DNA from: Lepas anatifera
Taxonomy: Eukaryota > Arthropoda > Thecostraca > Lepadidae
Assembly (NCBI GenBank): GCA_034440635.1
Contig: JAOTON010001680.1
Coordinates: forward strand, 930,001-994,000
Direction: 5' to 3'
DNA length: 64,000 nucleotides
Part shown: piece after piece, positions 9,434 to 20,955 of the stretch
Numbering within the stretch: position 1 is the stretch's first letter
How the letters are laid out: every line of letters starts with the position of its first letter
Made by a program: the position numbers and the translations under genes
The notes under the pieces: generated by a model
What the model was told of the DNA's origin: nothing
Seen by the model: only the letters and a program-made list of their open reading frames with translations
Databases searched by the model: none

Positions 9434-11789
9434 CTGCCGGCCACAAGAGCAGTTCAAATGTGACGCGATTGATCGTCTGTGTGACCAAGTTTGGTCGGGG
9501 TGCTGTCCTGTTGGCGTGGTTTAACGCTCCGAAAATGGTCATGGGAAGAGTTCGGCCATTGGCCTCTACTATCTGGCCCATCGAAAAACTAATGCACCTT
9601 AAGATGTTCAGCCTGACAGGGGAGAGTTGGATCATAGGGAAAGCGAAACGTCATTCCCGCTAATGAATGTGGATGACCAGCACCGATAAGCAGCTGGGTG
9701 AAAAGGTTTCGTTTTTTAGTCTGGTTTCGAGATATGAATCACCCACTTCTGGCTTCAGTGGTCGCAATACGGGAGCTGCTGAAAATATGGCTTGCTCAAA
9801 AAGTTCGCAGCTTCAAAACAATCATTTGGGGCGTCCTTCATTTTTGCTTTAGCTGATGTCAATATTGGAAGCGTGTTCACTAAGCTCAGGGCCCTGTATA
9901 AAGGTATTGGTTTTTACAGGCACCATTGGGATTTAGATGTTCTGCGGGGTCCTCTATGTAATCGGTCCATATAACAGGCTACCACAACAGCACAACAGCA
10001 ATCATAAACAGCCTTCAAGCTTGTATCGGAAGCCTCGTGAGCCACAGGTCCCGGATAAGCCACAGCGAGTTCTCTGAATAAGTCATCTCATGGCTGCTAT
10101 GATAACCTTAGCAGGCTGGTACGGCCCTGAATCCCAATAAGTAATCAAATACGGCGTAATACGATCCCCCAGAACCCTCCCAGCCAGAGCGGAGCTGGCG
10201 ACGCCGTATGACCTTGAGATTTGGTGCGTCGTACCCTAACAATCATAGTGTCAAAAGGGCCCTGAAATTTCACATCCCATTCCATGCGCCTTGCCATCGT
10301 TAGAAACGCTTATAGATTTGGATTCTCTGCGTGAATATTCAACGCCCTGAAAAGAAGATAGGGAGATCATCCTGTATCTTCGGCTGAGATCAAGGGCTGT
10401 CCATAAGTAAACATTTACTTTCAGATCGCGCTCCATTCGCAAACATAATAAAACCCTAACATTAACAATTCATGACTGCAATGATCTTTCTGTAAGCAGT
10501 GGGTATATGAATTTACAACCTCAGTTATCGCTGAGCTGGCCGCCAAGTGTCACGTATCAAATCCGCAAGTACGACTTATGATTACCAATGACGTATCACA
10601 TCTGGCTGCCTCCCAGAAGGGAAATTCAGGGGTTTACCGAGACATCGACACGCGGGGATAAACTCTGACATCTTCATATGTTTGCGTTCTCGATGGCAGA
10701 CTTGTTTGATCGATAGGAAGATTGAGGATCGGCAACTCTGGCATTAGGTACCTACGGATCAAGGCGCGTGTGGCCCTGAACATCCGAGGGATCTACAGAA
10801 CAAAAGCTGACAAAACCTGATAATTTTACCAATGCAAGCGTGGCATAACCTCGTGAATGTTCAGAATATTGCGAGGGGGCATGCAAGCGTTTTATGCCTA
10901 TTCATACCTCGCAACATTATTACGTTAATGGCTAGGAATTTCAAACATCGGGCTCATCGCTAAAACTGTAAGACGCTCGCATGTACGCTCTACGGCTGAA
11001 ACAATGAATTTTTCGGTGTATCAAAAACTTCCTTCGCAGGTTAATGTTACCAATAGTCGGTACTCTTTTTGGTACCGCAATGAGGTAAGTTGGAAAGGAA
11101 AATACTAAATGGGTCTTAGGCAGACAGCTAGTTCCGTATTTAACCCGTCAGCATCCGGATTTTCCCGGATGTTCCTGTGAAATATCAAACGGCGGTAAAT
11201 CCGTACCATAGAAATACGTATCGTAGCCTATGAAAGACAACAAGGCGTTATTTCACTTGCGCATTGTTTTCTAAAATGAGAGTCATAGCGTGACTTAATT
11301 CGATTTTATTCGTAAAATTTATTCAAATGTGGAAAAGGCTCTAGTCCGTCGGCTCGGCTTTTAGTCCACCTGCATGGACCTTCGATCCAGCTTGTGCGCG
11401 ATGACGGACCAATCACGTAATAGGATGTTTGGTTCAAGACGTTATCGACTGGGTAGACGTTATTATGGAAAGGGCCCTAGTTCGTCGGCTGGACTTTTCG
11501 TCCAGCTGCATGGACCTTCGATCGCACCTGTCGTCTGTGATGACTGACCAATCACGTGATAGGATGTTGGGTTCAAGACGTTATCGATCACGTACTTTGA
11601 CGATGCCGCAATATCTTTGCACCGCAATGCGCTCTGCGTGCGAATTATGTTATTCGACCATATTCTCTAAGCCCATAGGAGGCATGCCTTTAATGTTACA
11701 TGGATTACAGCGTCAGCATCAGTACGCATCTCTGACTCTGATGTTCATCACATGGATTAAGGCGTCAGCATCGGCAGGCCTCCACTGAC
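9434..11789 (-). other. Intron 7 of the GAS2-family gene
   Basis: Donor GTCAGT (weak at +3) and acceptor GGCCGGCAG. It contains a SINE body fragment at about 10185-10245 (GCTGGCGACGCCGTATGACC then TTGGTGCGTCG) and a diverged tandem duplication at 11337-11590. Nothing else was recognised. Confidence 0.65.
11337..11590 (+). repeat. Tandem duplication, two units of about 130 bp
   Basis: Unit 1 (about 11337-11462) and unit 2 (about 11470-11595) share CTAGTCCGTCGGCT-like starts, GCATGGACCTTCGATC, GACCAATCACGTAATAGGAT and GGTTCAAGACGTTATCGA. They are about 80% alike by eye. The CCAATCACGT block is kept in both. It lies in intron 7 about 200 bp from exon 7, so either recent duplication or a functional element could explain the conservation. 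Confidence 0.6.
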
Positions 11790-11915
11790 CCGTATGAAGA
11801 CGGTGCGGCCGGCGACGTTGTACTGGCCTTCCGCCACCCTCCTCAACTGCACGTCGGACATGCAGTTGTTCTGGCACTTACAGCCGGCTGCCGACTCCTC
11901 CACCATTTCCTGAAC
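11790..11915 (-). CDS. GAS2-family protein, exon 7 (GAR domain start)
   Basis: Starts after CCCCGGCAG in phase 0, reading VQEMVEESAAGCKC, QNNCMSDVQLRRVAEGQYNV and AGRTVFIR, residues 371-412. The CxC and CMS cysteines and the (V/L)AEGxY(N)VxG strand are the first half of the GAR (GAS2-related) zinc-associated microtubule-binding domain, completed by exon 8. The donor after CGG is GTCAGT, which is usable but not strong. An alternative acceptor 12 nt upstream (AAACAG) would add WPRQ without changing frame. Confidence 0.9.
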
Positions 11916-12214
11916 CTGCCGGGGCCACTGTTTTAGTATCTTAGCATACGGTAGAGGCGTTCGACGCTATAGTCCGGGTTCGCCTAGAATCATACATTGT
12001 AGCTGTCATATAGCTTCTTAAAATCCTGCCATATCAGAGGCAATGATGCAGAATGTTTCTAGACCTTAAAACCTCATTGAGCAAACCTCCTTTAGGACCC
12101 GGCCCGGAATTGAACTCATGCCAGTCGCATGTAGACGGATCTGTAGACAACGCCAGCACAGGGCGACATGTCCTGGCTGGAATTCCGGATGAGTGATGCG
12201 GTGGTGGTGCCGAC
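11916..12214 (-). other. Intron 6 of the GAS2-family gene (299 nt)
   Basis: A short intron with a weak donor (AAAAAG/GTCGGC). The frame of exon 6 continues into it for 32 codons before TAG-type termination at 12116, so retention would produce a protein without the GAR domain. Confidence 0.6.
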
Positions 12215-12400
12215 CTTTTTGTCCAGGAGACTGCTCTCGTTGGCGGAGTGGAGGCCGCGCGTGGGCGTGCGGCAGGTGGGCGTGCTGGCGGCGGAGCTGG
12301 AGGGCGTGGTGGCGCGGGGGCGGGGCGTGGAGGAGGCCCGCCGCGGCGTCACCTCCAGCTGGTGCAGCCGCTCCCGCAGCTGCTGCGTCCGCTCCTCCGC
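12215..12400 (-). CDS. GAS2-family protein, exon 6 (Ser/Thr/Pro linker)
   Basis: The acceptor GTCCGGCAG is followed by AEERTQQLRERLHQLEVTP, a short charged, coiled-coil-like helix. A linker rich in S/T-P and basic residues follows (STPRPRATTPSSS, TPTCRTPTRG), ending SLLDKK. Residues 309-370. Similar low-complexity basic linkers lie between the CH and GAR domains in GAS2-like proteins, where they assist microtubule contact and are phosphorylated. Phase 0 at both ends. Codon use is strongly GC-rich relative to flanking introns, which supports coding. The end is set by the family-like junction LLDKK/VQEMVE. The donor GTCGGC is weak, so this boundary is the least certain in the model. Confidence 0.8.
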
Positions 12401-14284
12401 CTGCCGGACGCGACAGGATGGCACAATGTGGAGGCAGTGTACGAACAAATCCGAGTGGCTTTTGTTGCAATGTTGAGATTAAACTGAACATGCTTATGAA
12501 ATATTCGTCAAAATTTAAGGGCGCCGTTTGATTATTAAAAATGTAATAGCCTTGATTTAAAACGACAGGTCCCAGTTATGAGGCAACTTAACTATAATCT
12601 GGAACTTTCCCCCCGGACTGCGCCTATATGGTACCAAGTACAAATGTTACGTTCCTCCTCATCGTCTTTTCCCAGCAAGAAACCTTGTTCTTTCGTTCAC
12701 TTCAAGTCAGAGAATAATTTTAGCGTAACAATACCTCTTGTCGGCACACCCTGTGTCAAAGCATCTAACCTTCAGGGTGAAGTCCGTGCATGACTGAGGA
12801 AAGCGCTTCTGCAATATCGCCTTAACTAGATGCATCATACTCATGTTTTAAGCATGGCGAAACTTCCCCGAACATGTTCCCTACAAAATTATGCATGCAG
12901 CAAGTTTACCATAAATAAACTTCTATTGACATCCCACATCTAAGCCGTGTCCTGGGTGACAACAACATGTCTAAAGCTCTTCCTTGGGAATAAAACGGAA
13001 CTCGATGCATTGCTCGGTTGTTATTTTATTTTCCGTTTTAGTATTAGTCCACTTCAACCAAGTCGGCGGACTGGACGCTGGCTTGTAGGATAGCCACCTC
13101 TGGCTGTTTGCTTACCCGAGGATGTCATTTATATTCGCGCGACGCGTATACTAATAACGCGAGGGCGCGCGGTGGCTCTGGCGTTTCGCCTGCGGTCCCT
13201 CGCACCATTAGTCTCCTGACCAGAGCCAGCGGGCTCATTACCGTAAAACCCCCGTCACGAACGGACAGCCAGACGGACACGATAGAAACTCCTGTGTAGG
13301 ATCTGTGCTCATTCGAATGTGTGCGACACAATTTTTCCGCTGCATACGTGCTGTGTAGTAGTACACGTGAAATCGAGCCGACGGATATTTTGAAATAACT
13401 TACAAGTGGTCCCGTGGTGATAATTATCGGTCATATGCTTAGACGCCTATAATATCTATAGCATTAATGAAAGAATCATGTTCTTACGTTTCTTTAATGG
13501 GCTGATATTTGCAAAAACAAAGTAAATACCTACATCATACCCATGTGGGACCCGGGCGCCCATCTATAATGCTACCTAAAAGCGCTATATCTGTCAAACG
13601 CTACCTAATTGTAAAAAACTTCCGTCGCCTGCTACTGGACAGCGAGACTTCTAAGTGTGGTATGTTACTTACACGTCTTAAAAGTGGCTTAGCACTACGT
13701 TTTTAATGTAAAATATTGTCCAATTGCTCAAACCAGTGTGGAAAATTAGAAGGAAAAGAAAGTTTGTTTTCGAGGGAAGTGGTATGCTTACCGGATTCGG
13801 ACTAAAACCAGGGTTTGTGCAAACAGGCCAACGCTATTGTTCTTATCACACTTCGTGATTGCTTTTCCTCAAACATATTTCCATTAAATTAGTAACCCCT
13901 AAAGTTTTAAAATTTTTTAATACAGATACAATTTAGGCCATGTGAATGTGAATATCGAACAAAGGCGGACACCTTGAAACACTTCGACGTCAGAGAACAC
14001 AACTTGTTCCTTACGCTGTCTTTACGATGATTGGACGGGACGAATCTCTCCTGTGGAGGAGTTGACTGCACACACCTCAGTTCCGTTGCTTCTAGGCCTG
14101 GAGTGGTTGCTATTTATCCGGAATTCATTTCTTTGTCATTTCTCGAAGTTTGTCATATGGAACCTCCCAGAGCTTCCTGCCTCTGCCCATCTTATATTCA
14201 AACCAAGTTTGTCCCAAATAGGGCCAAGGTAAGTCCTCGCCGACCCCGCTACAGCTTGTCAGGAGGAGTCTGTCCTGGGCTCAC
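12401..14284 (-). other. Intron 5 of the GAS2-family gene
   Basis: Donor GTGAGC at 14284 and acceptor CGTCCGGCAG at 12401. I see no exon, RNA gene or clear mobile element inside. Short open frames at 13108-13331 on both strands are not supported by any family resemblance. Confidence 0.6.
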
Positions 14285-14486
14285 CGTGAGCGGAGTGCCG
14301 CTGCCGGACGCCTGCAGCGCCATCTTCACCCGGACCAGGTGCGCCCGGCCTCCCTGAGGCCGCGGGATCCGGGACGGCGTGGCCGCTCCCGACCCCGCCG
14401 AAGACAGACAGCCCGCCACAGAGAGCCGCGGCGTGGAGCGGTGATGCGAGGGGGAGGTGAGCGCCGAGCCAGGCACCGAGCAGGTT
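14285..14486 (-). CDS. GAS2-family protein, exon 5 (linker, SxIP motif)
   Basis: Starts after GCCCTGTGCAG. One base completes the Gly codon left by exon 4, then comes TCSVPGSALTSPSHHRSTPR, LSVAGCLSSAG and TPSRIPRPQGGRAHLVRVK, ending GSGTPLT in phase 0 (residues 242-308). The donor GTGAGC is strong. SRIP at residues 279-282, followed by Arg and Pro and set in a basic Ser/Pro context, fits the SxIP motif through which GAS2-like proteins bind EB1 at growing microtubule ends. The other two frames are also open here because of GC richness; the chosen one is fixed by phase at both junctions. Confidence 0.87.
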
Positions 14487-14899
14487 CTGCACAGGGCGGG
14501 GCCGTGCCAGTCAGGTGAAGCACAGGCAGTGCTAAAAGATAGAGGGCTTTGAACGCGTGGTCTCCGCTCAAATGCATCATTGAATGAATATAAATGCAGA
14601 TCTTGCTCAGGCTTCAGACAGGACATTATACTCGTGGGTGAGAAGGGTGCGTCATTACTCTTGTCACACATCAATAAGAGCATCCTCCCGTTTCATTCCC
14701 AATTGATTTAAATATTCTACGCGGCTTCAGAAGCCATACACGAACACAAACCACCTAGGCAACATCAGTCAAAAGAAATCAACGCACCCACGCATGGATA
14801 TAACCAAGCTTGGCTTCCCACATCTCTTAAGCCGTGGACGCGGTTTCTGGAAGCCGCAAAATAAGAATCAGCCGATCAGCGTCTCGATTGCAGCCTTAC
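14487..14899 (-). other. Intron 4 of the GAS2-family gene (413 nt)
   Basis: Donor CCCCGG/GTAAGG and acceptor CCCTGTGCAG. No other feature seen. Confidence 0.75.
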
Positions 14900-15179
14900 C
14901 CGGGGCGCCGCGACGAGCCGGCCTTTCTCCTGCGGACTGGGATGAGGGAGGTAGGCCGTGGTGAGCGGGCATCGGCCACGTCACGCTCTGCGCTGCGCTC
15001 ACGCTCTTGCGCCGTGTCCGAGTAGCCGGAGTCGCTTCCCTCGCGCGCCGCCGCCAGTCGCTCCTGCTCCTCAATCTCCTGCTCCAGCCGCACCAGGGTG
15101 GGCGGCTCCACCCAGCCGCTTGAACGTCGGCCCAGCTCCAGCAAGCACAGCAGCACGCCGCGCGGCTGAGTGTGTAGCA
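14900..15179 (-). CDS. GAS2-family protein, exon 4 (CH domain end, linker)
   Basis: The acceptor CTCGGCAG is followed by TG, which completes a Val codon with the last base of exon 3. The exon then reads LHTQPRGVLLCLLELGRRSS and VEPPTLVRLEQEIEEQER, residues 148-241. The LLCLLELGRR helix closes the CH domain, and VEPPTLVxxEQEIE is a signature that follows it in this family. Next is an acidic/basic helix, then PTSLIPVRRRKAGS. SLIP (225-228) with a basic flank is a second SxIP-type EB1 motif. The donor GTAAGG is strong. A long (GA)n tract on the plus strand forms a (CT)n tract just upstream of the acceptor. Confidence 0.94.
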
Positions 15180-15217
15180 CTGCCGAGGGAGGTGGAGGTC
15201 AGAAGGTCAGCACCTCA

Positions 15218-15304
15218 GGAGAGAGAGAGAGAGAGAGAGAGAGAGGGGAGAGAGAGGGAGGGAGAGAGGCAGAGAGAGAGAGGAGGGGAGAGAGAGAGAG
15301 AGGA
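15218..15304 (+). repeat. (GA)n microsatellite next to exon 4
   Basis: An interrupted GA/GGGA tract of about 87 bp, on the minus strand a CT tract ending about 40 nt before the exon 4 acceptor. Open frames through it (RERERE/SLSLS) are repeat artefacts. Confidence 0.9.
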
Positions 15305-15339
15305 GTTCCAGTCATGGGGTGGCACTGGATCACAATCCA

Positions 15340-16005
15340 CACAGCTGAGTAGAGGAATTAGCCCGGAAGATTGTACAGTCAGTGCGGGGTTAGGGAGGAC
15401 AGCACAATCAGCAGTGCCGAGTTGAGTGATTAGCCCCGGGGACCGTACAGTCAGTGCTGGGTTAGGGAGGACAGCACAATCAGCACTGCCGAGTTGAGGG
15501 ATTAGCCCCGAGGACTGCACAGTCAGTGTGGAGTTAGGGAGGACAGCACAATCAGCACTGCCGTGTTGAGGGATTAGCCCCCAGGACCGCACAATCAGTC
15601 CGGGGTTAGGAGGACAGCACAAACAGCACTGCCGAGTTGAGGGATTAGCCCCGAGGACCGCACAGTCAGTGCAGGGCTAGGGAGGACAGCACAATCCACA
15701 CTGCCGAGTAGAGGGATTAGCCCCGAGGACCGTACAGTCAGCGCAGGGTTAGGGAGAACAGCACAATCCGCACTTGCCGAGTTGAGGGATTAGCCCCGAG
15801 GACCGCACAGTCAGTGCGGGGTTAGGGCGGACAGCACAATCCACACTGCCGAGTAAATGGATTAGCCCGGAGGACCGTACAGTCAGTGCAGGGTTAGAGA
15901 GGACAGCACAATCCACACAGCCGAGGAGAGGATTAGCCCGGAGGACCGTACAGTCAGTGCGGGGTTAGGGCGGAAAGCACAATCAGCACTGCCGAGTAAA
16001 GTCCA
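15340..16005 (+). repeat. 72-bp minisatellite, about nine units
   Basis: GGTTAGG landmarks fall at about 15389, 15461, 15533, 15604, 15676, 15748, 15821, 15893 and 15964, a period of 71-73 bp. Each unit carries GACAGCACAATC, CACTGCCGAGT, GGATTAGCCCCGAGGACCG and CAGTCAGTGC. It lies wholly within intron 3, about 160 bp from exon 4. A long minus-strand frame across it (LIPQLGSADCAVLPN repeats) reflects a period divisible by three and has no family resemblance. Confidence 0.92.
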
Positions 16006-19000
16006 GATTTATGAGATGACATCGGCTGCTTTCAACCAATTTATTTCCAGACATTTCAGCGGGGTACAGTGTGCCTCCCTGTTCCGCTGCCTCTGCGCGG
16101 TCAGCAGGGTACACAACCGCCATATCACATGCTGCTGAAGGGAGCGGCGCGCTTTGGCCGTGTGTGGAACACTCCCTAACCAAAGTGGGCTCTGCCGGGC
16201 GTACGTGGGGTCAGGGACAGCCCACCCGCGCTGCCTCGCTTGTGCAGTTAAAGGTAGGATGCAGTTGAGGGGTAGAGATACAAAGATCATAGAAATTCTT
16301 TAAATGATACTGTGGTTGGTAGGTTTGGAGGCAAATCAAAGTAAAAACAAAAAACAAAAACGTCCTCGGTCAAATATTTAGCTACAATTTCACCAGATGG
16401 CAGGTTTTGGGGGTAAACCAAAGCTGAAAAGAAGAAAAAAGGCCACGGAGCGAAATATATGACCACAAGATGCTTGTCTTTTGCTATCCAAGGATCATTC
16501 ACTCAAAAACTATTTAAAGTATCAAGGGGACCAGGGTTCAATGTTTACACGGATGTTGAATGGTTCTGTTTGAAGTTGTCTGGCTCAATTGAAACACCGA
16601 AATCTTGCTTATAAACTAAAAGGAGCCGGGGAAAAAGGAGGTCGGTAAAACATAGTTTTGCCCCGAGTTTTTTCGTTGAAGGGGGAAGTCAATGCCTTTT
16701 TTGCCATCCCCTTGATCCGCTACTGGTATGAAGTGTACTTTTCTGAAAATTACATTAGATGTAAAACTGTCGCTGGTAAAATTCAAATTTGCATTGTACG
16801 GTTTCTCCATGTTCGACGCAACTACTAGAAAATCACGCACGAGCGTGAAGCAAGGTTGGTCCGGGATCGGAGCAGGAATTCGTATTTAAATTTCCATTTC
16901 CTCCTTACCCAGTTATCAAACCATAATCGATCAAGTAGAAAAGTACGTCCACGTGACCTTGGATCTACCGGTATTTTCAATTCTTCGGAGTGTTTCATGG
17001 TTTTCATCGTCAATGATCAGCTGTTTGCCTTCCTGGCATCAATAATTACACGCTTACGCGTAGAAGCGGAGTCCAATTTTAGGATGAAGGATACAAAAGC
17101 GATGTACCTCTTCATTCCAGGAAAAGTTGCAATACATTGCGCAAGCACACGGATATGTATACACCCGTATCACCAGAGCACCGCGCTATCGTAAGCATCT
17201 TTATCTCCGTCGTCGGCGGACACAGCTAATTTGAGCCCATCAATCGCAGGAGAACGCCTCTCCATTGGTTGTGCTCGCTGCATGGCTAATGACACCGACT
17301 TCGTTACGTTTGTAAATACGGTTCAGTGTGTCAGACTGTGCGGGAGAGGTCACCACAGCTCTGCCCACCTCCAACTGCTTTACATTGGCCTCCTCCCAAG
17401 GCAACCTCTCCATCAGAGGGCTTATTATCGGTCTCGGGGCTTGCGTCTCCATGTAGAACACTTTTTATGCTAATGCTCCTACTTTGCCGCCGAGCGGATA
17501 CTTATTTTTGAGATCATGCCGCGCGGAGTCAGGAACAGGAGAGACTAGGTAATAAAGAACGGTGCGAATGTTCGCGGAATGGCATAGTGAAGTCGTATAA
17601 TAATTCGTCTCTTTGTTCGAGACTTTTCTCCACTGGACTATGAGAGGAGCTTAGAAGCATTCTATCTGCGCTTCAGGTCGTAGTCAGCAGGTAACACACG
17701 ATGTAGCTACTTTGAATAGAACAAAAATACGCCCAAGCAAGCATGACGTTTCCGATTTGCAAAACAAAATCAAGTTGGAAAGTGTACAAGGGTGAGTTGA
17801 CCACCCACTTCTAGCTGGGAAAATTATTGACCGTACTTCTACTCGTCATTTTCCCACATAGAGGGCGGACAACATAGGTGGTCAACTTGACCTTGCCTTG
17901 ACACTTTTCAAGTTAAAAATATTTAGCAACTTGTAAACGCCATGTTTTCTGAGGCATAGTTCCTGTGAATATCCAACATACACCACATAACGTCTGACGA
18001 AGGTCTAAGTACAGACGGAAAGCTTGAAAAAATAGCATAGTCTGGTGCAGAAAAAAACACTGACAACGAAACGAAGAGGGAAAGTTTTTGACAGCTCATT
18101 TCCTATTTTTCCTCACGAAGTAAGTCTGCGGATGTATTCCTGTAATTAACATGTGCGGAGTCTTCTCGTTTGATCGATTTCGCTCAGAGCCGCTCACACC
18201 AAACACAGCTGTGCAGTCGGGGCTATCTTATCAAACGATATCCGCCCATCTGCAACAGTTGAACAGTGTTTATGCTGGTCTGGCGAGGTTGTGTGACAAC
18301 CCGGCGGTAGGGAGGTCTCCACGCCGCTGCAAAGACACTGTTTATCCTGCGCGAAGATGCACCCAACCCACCGCCGGTCTGAGTCCAGACTCGTTACACT
18401 ACGGAATTTCCAGCTTGTGGCTATATGGAGGCAGCTCACGATAGTCGCCATTATTAGCGGACATATTTTGTGTTTTGGGATAAGCAATGAGCCAGGAAGC
18501 CGACTGGTTTCTTCTGGTATTAGCCGGTTCTGACGAAGACCTTGCGCGCGCCTCTGATGGCCAAGCCACTGCGGTAGACGTGAGGCTGCAGGTAGCCGGC
18601 GGCAGCGGTCTCACTGAAGCGTCACTGTTTGGTTCCACTGATGAGTGACTGCGCTCAAACGATATTTACGAGCCCGCCCACGCGGGTACGATCAGTTGCA
18701 GGCTGATCGCGACGTGACTGGTCCCCGTCTCTAGGCCTACATTTCCCAACTCGTCGCACGACATATTACCTCACCTCACCATACTTTGCTATTCGGTTAA
18801 TAGTGAGAATTAATTTACAGGACTTGGGTTAAAATTTTCTACCATATTTTTCGCTCTTTATTAGCTTCCTCAGTGTAGATACATCACAAATATAAATATG
18901 CACCACAATATGATTATCAAAATACATACAACTCCACAGGAGTGCTGTTGATTTGCGATAATTTAAATGCATTTTTAAATCGTTATTATCTGAAATGTTC

Positions 19001-20614
19001 AACATCAAAAATAATGTTTGAAAATGTAACAAAAAAACGTAAGGATAATATTCATCTGTGTTGACCTCAACCACATACTTTCCGTGCTAGCCCAACATTT
19101 ATTATCGTTTGATATAAGAAAGCACACTGTTAATGCAATGTTTGAAGTTTGAAGACACAACACAATGTGCTCGCCAACTTGTGCTCAGTGCATGCGCGTT
19201 GAAATCGGGAGAGGGGGACGTGTTCCCCCAATTGGGCGAGTAGGGAAGGTCCCCGAACAAAGTCGGCACCTGCTTGATTATTTTTCCCTTTTTACGCTGA
19301 TATACACGAAGTTCCTCAAACATTCCCGAATTGGTGTTGAGAAACTTCCTCGATAGAGCGCGGCCGACTGTATTAATTTTTTACTTCGCTTCCCGCCTCC
19401 AACTCCCCCTCCCCCGCCTCTCCCTGTCCCAGGTGTCTTTATGTCGGAGCCTGCCCCTCACCCTCAGCGAGAAATCCGCGGCGACGCCCCTGGCTCTTGG
19501 CCAGAAATTTGGTGCACGTCACTCCTGTGCCGTGTTCGGGAGACTCAACAGAACTGTTGCCATGGACAACCCCGAACTTTAAAAACAATTTATTCAATCA
19601 TTTAAATGTTGCTCGAAATAAAACCCAAGGTTGAGGAGTGGCCGTCATTTCCACGACGATGTCGGCGCGAGAAGGTCGCGCCGTGCCGGTGCACATCGCT
19701 CACACCCTGGCGATGCATCGATACATATTCTTTACCAGGCAAGACCAGTCTGCCAGCGCTGCCCAGGCCCTCTCTCAGTCCGCCCCGTGCTGTTGCTATG
19801 CCCAGAATACAAAGTTGAAAGAAACTGGTTCCTTGGCCCACGACTACAGGCACTGCCGTTGGGTAAACTGAAAAGATAGGTCGGACACTGGTATGGTTGG
19901 ACCGATCCTCGACCTTCTTAGAGCTATATATGCTCCTGTCCTATATGACCCAGGATGAACGGTCTGCACTCGGGAAGATCTCCTGCTCCAAGCTCACTCC
20001 TGCTTAAATCACTGAGTTGACCGTTTTTCATCCATACCAAGCAGGGACGTAGGAACGGTTTGAAAAGTGGGGGAGGGCAACCTTAGAGGGGGCCCACCTC
20101 AAGGGGGCCCCAGCCCAAGGGGGCCCATAATTATGAAAAATTTTAGATAGCTCGTTTGGTTTTAACACGGCACGCATGCTCAACAGGTTGTCAATATATG
20201 AAAAATTTAGAAATTAAATTTTGATCTAATAAATCATAGTAAAAAGCAAAAAAATATTTTTGACTTAACCTATACCCTTTTTCAAATAAGAAATACATTT
20301 TTAAGCTCTTTTGGAGGATTTCAACCACTTTTTAACACGAGCACGTGTTTTATATTTGCACATGTTTAGGCCATTTTCATCATATTTACAAAATTAAAAA
20401 CTGAAAACTACAAACAATGTTTGATACCAAATGCTTACATTTTATGCTAACCTATATTTATTGTTTATGAAAAAACTTTGGTTTGCTTTATTGTTTTTGT
20501 AAAGGCTGATCACAATAAATCCGCCTAGCTATATTTTGATCCCTAAGATGCAGAGTTCCAGTATGACTGCAAGTGCAATGTACTTGATGGCCAGCTTTGT
20601 GATGCCGAGGAGGT

Positions 20615-20795
20615 GTGGGCATGGTGTTATAGTGATTAACAACCTTGCTTTCTACACGGCCGCCCGGGTTTAAGGCCCGGCAGATTCCTTGTGCAAGGAG
20701 CAATTTGACTCCCAAGAAACCCCTACAACAGGGAAAGAGTTGGCGACGCCATATGTCCCTGGCAGTTGGTGCGTCGATAAGCCCCAACAATTATA
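20615..20795 (+). repeat. tRNA-derived SINE, most complete copy
   Basis: The head looks like a tRNA. A TATAGTGATTAACAACCTTG segment fits an A box (TRGYNNANNNG), then CTTTCTACACGGCCGCC resembles an anticodon-arm region. GGGTTTAAGGCCCGG resembles a T arm with B box. A body follows: ATTTGACTCCCAAGAAACCC, AGTTGGCGACGCCATATG, GTTGGTGCGTCGATAAGCC, then CCAACAATTATA. Immediately behind it is a second copy in the same orientation. Fragments are at 775, 1060, 10185 and about 37005-37075. Confidence 0.7.
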
Positions 20796-20955
20796 CTGGT
20801 TTCCACGCGGCCAATCCGGGTTCAAAGCCCGGCGGATTCCCTAAGCAAAGATCAATCTGGCTACCAAGAAACCCTTCCAACAGGCAAAGAGTTAGCAACG
20901 CCACATAACCCTGGTAGTTGGTGCGTCGATAAGCCCCAAAAATTATTGTTATTAT
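20796..20955 (+). repeat. tRNA-derived SINE, second tandem copy (5' truncated)
   Basis: Begins inside the tRNA-like head (TTTCCACGCGGCCAATCCGG). It keeps a good B box (GGGTTCAAAGCCCGG), the whole body and an ATTATTGTTATTAT 3' end of simple A/T units. About 80% like the copy before it. The direct tandem arrangement could come from insertion into the older copy's tail or from local duplication. Confidence 0.7.

Noticed and set aside
12193..12531. Plus-strand Gly/Ala/Arg-rich frames
   Set aside because: Antisense shadows of GAS2-family exon 6; low-complexity translation and no homology.
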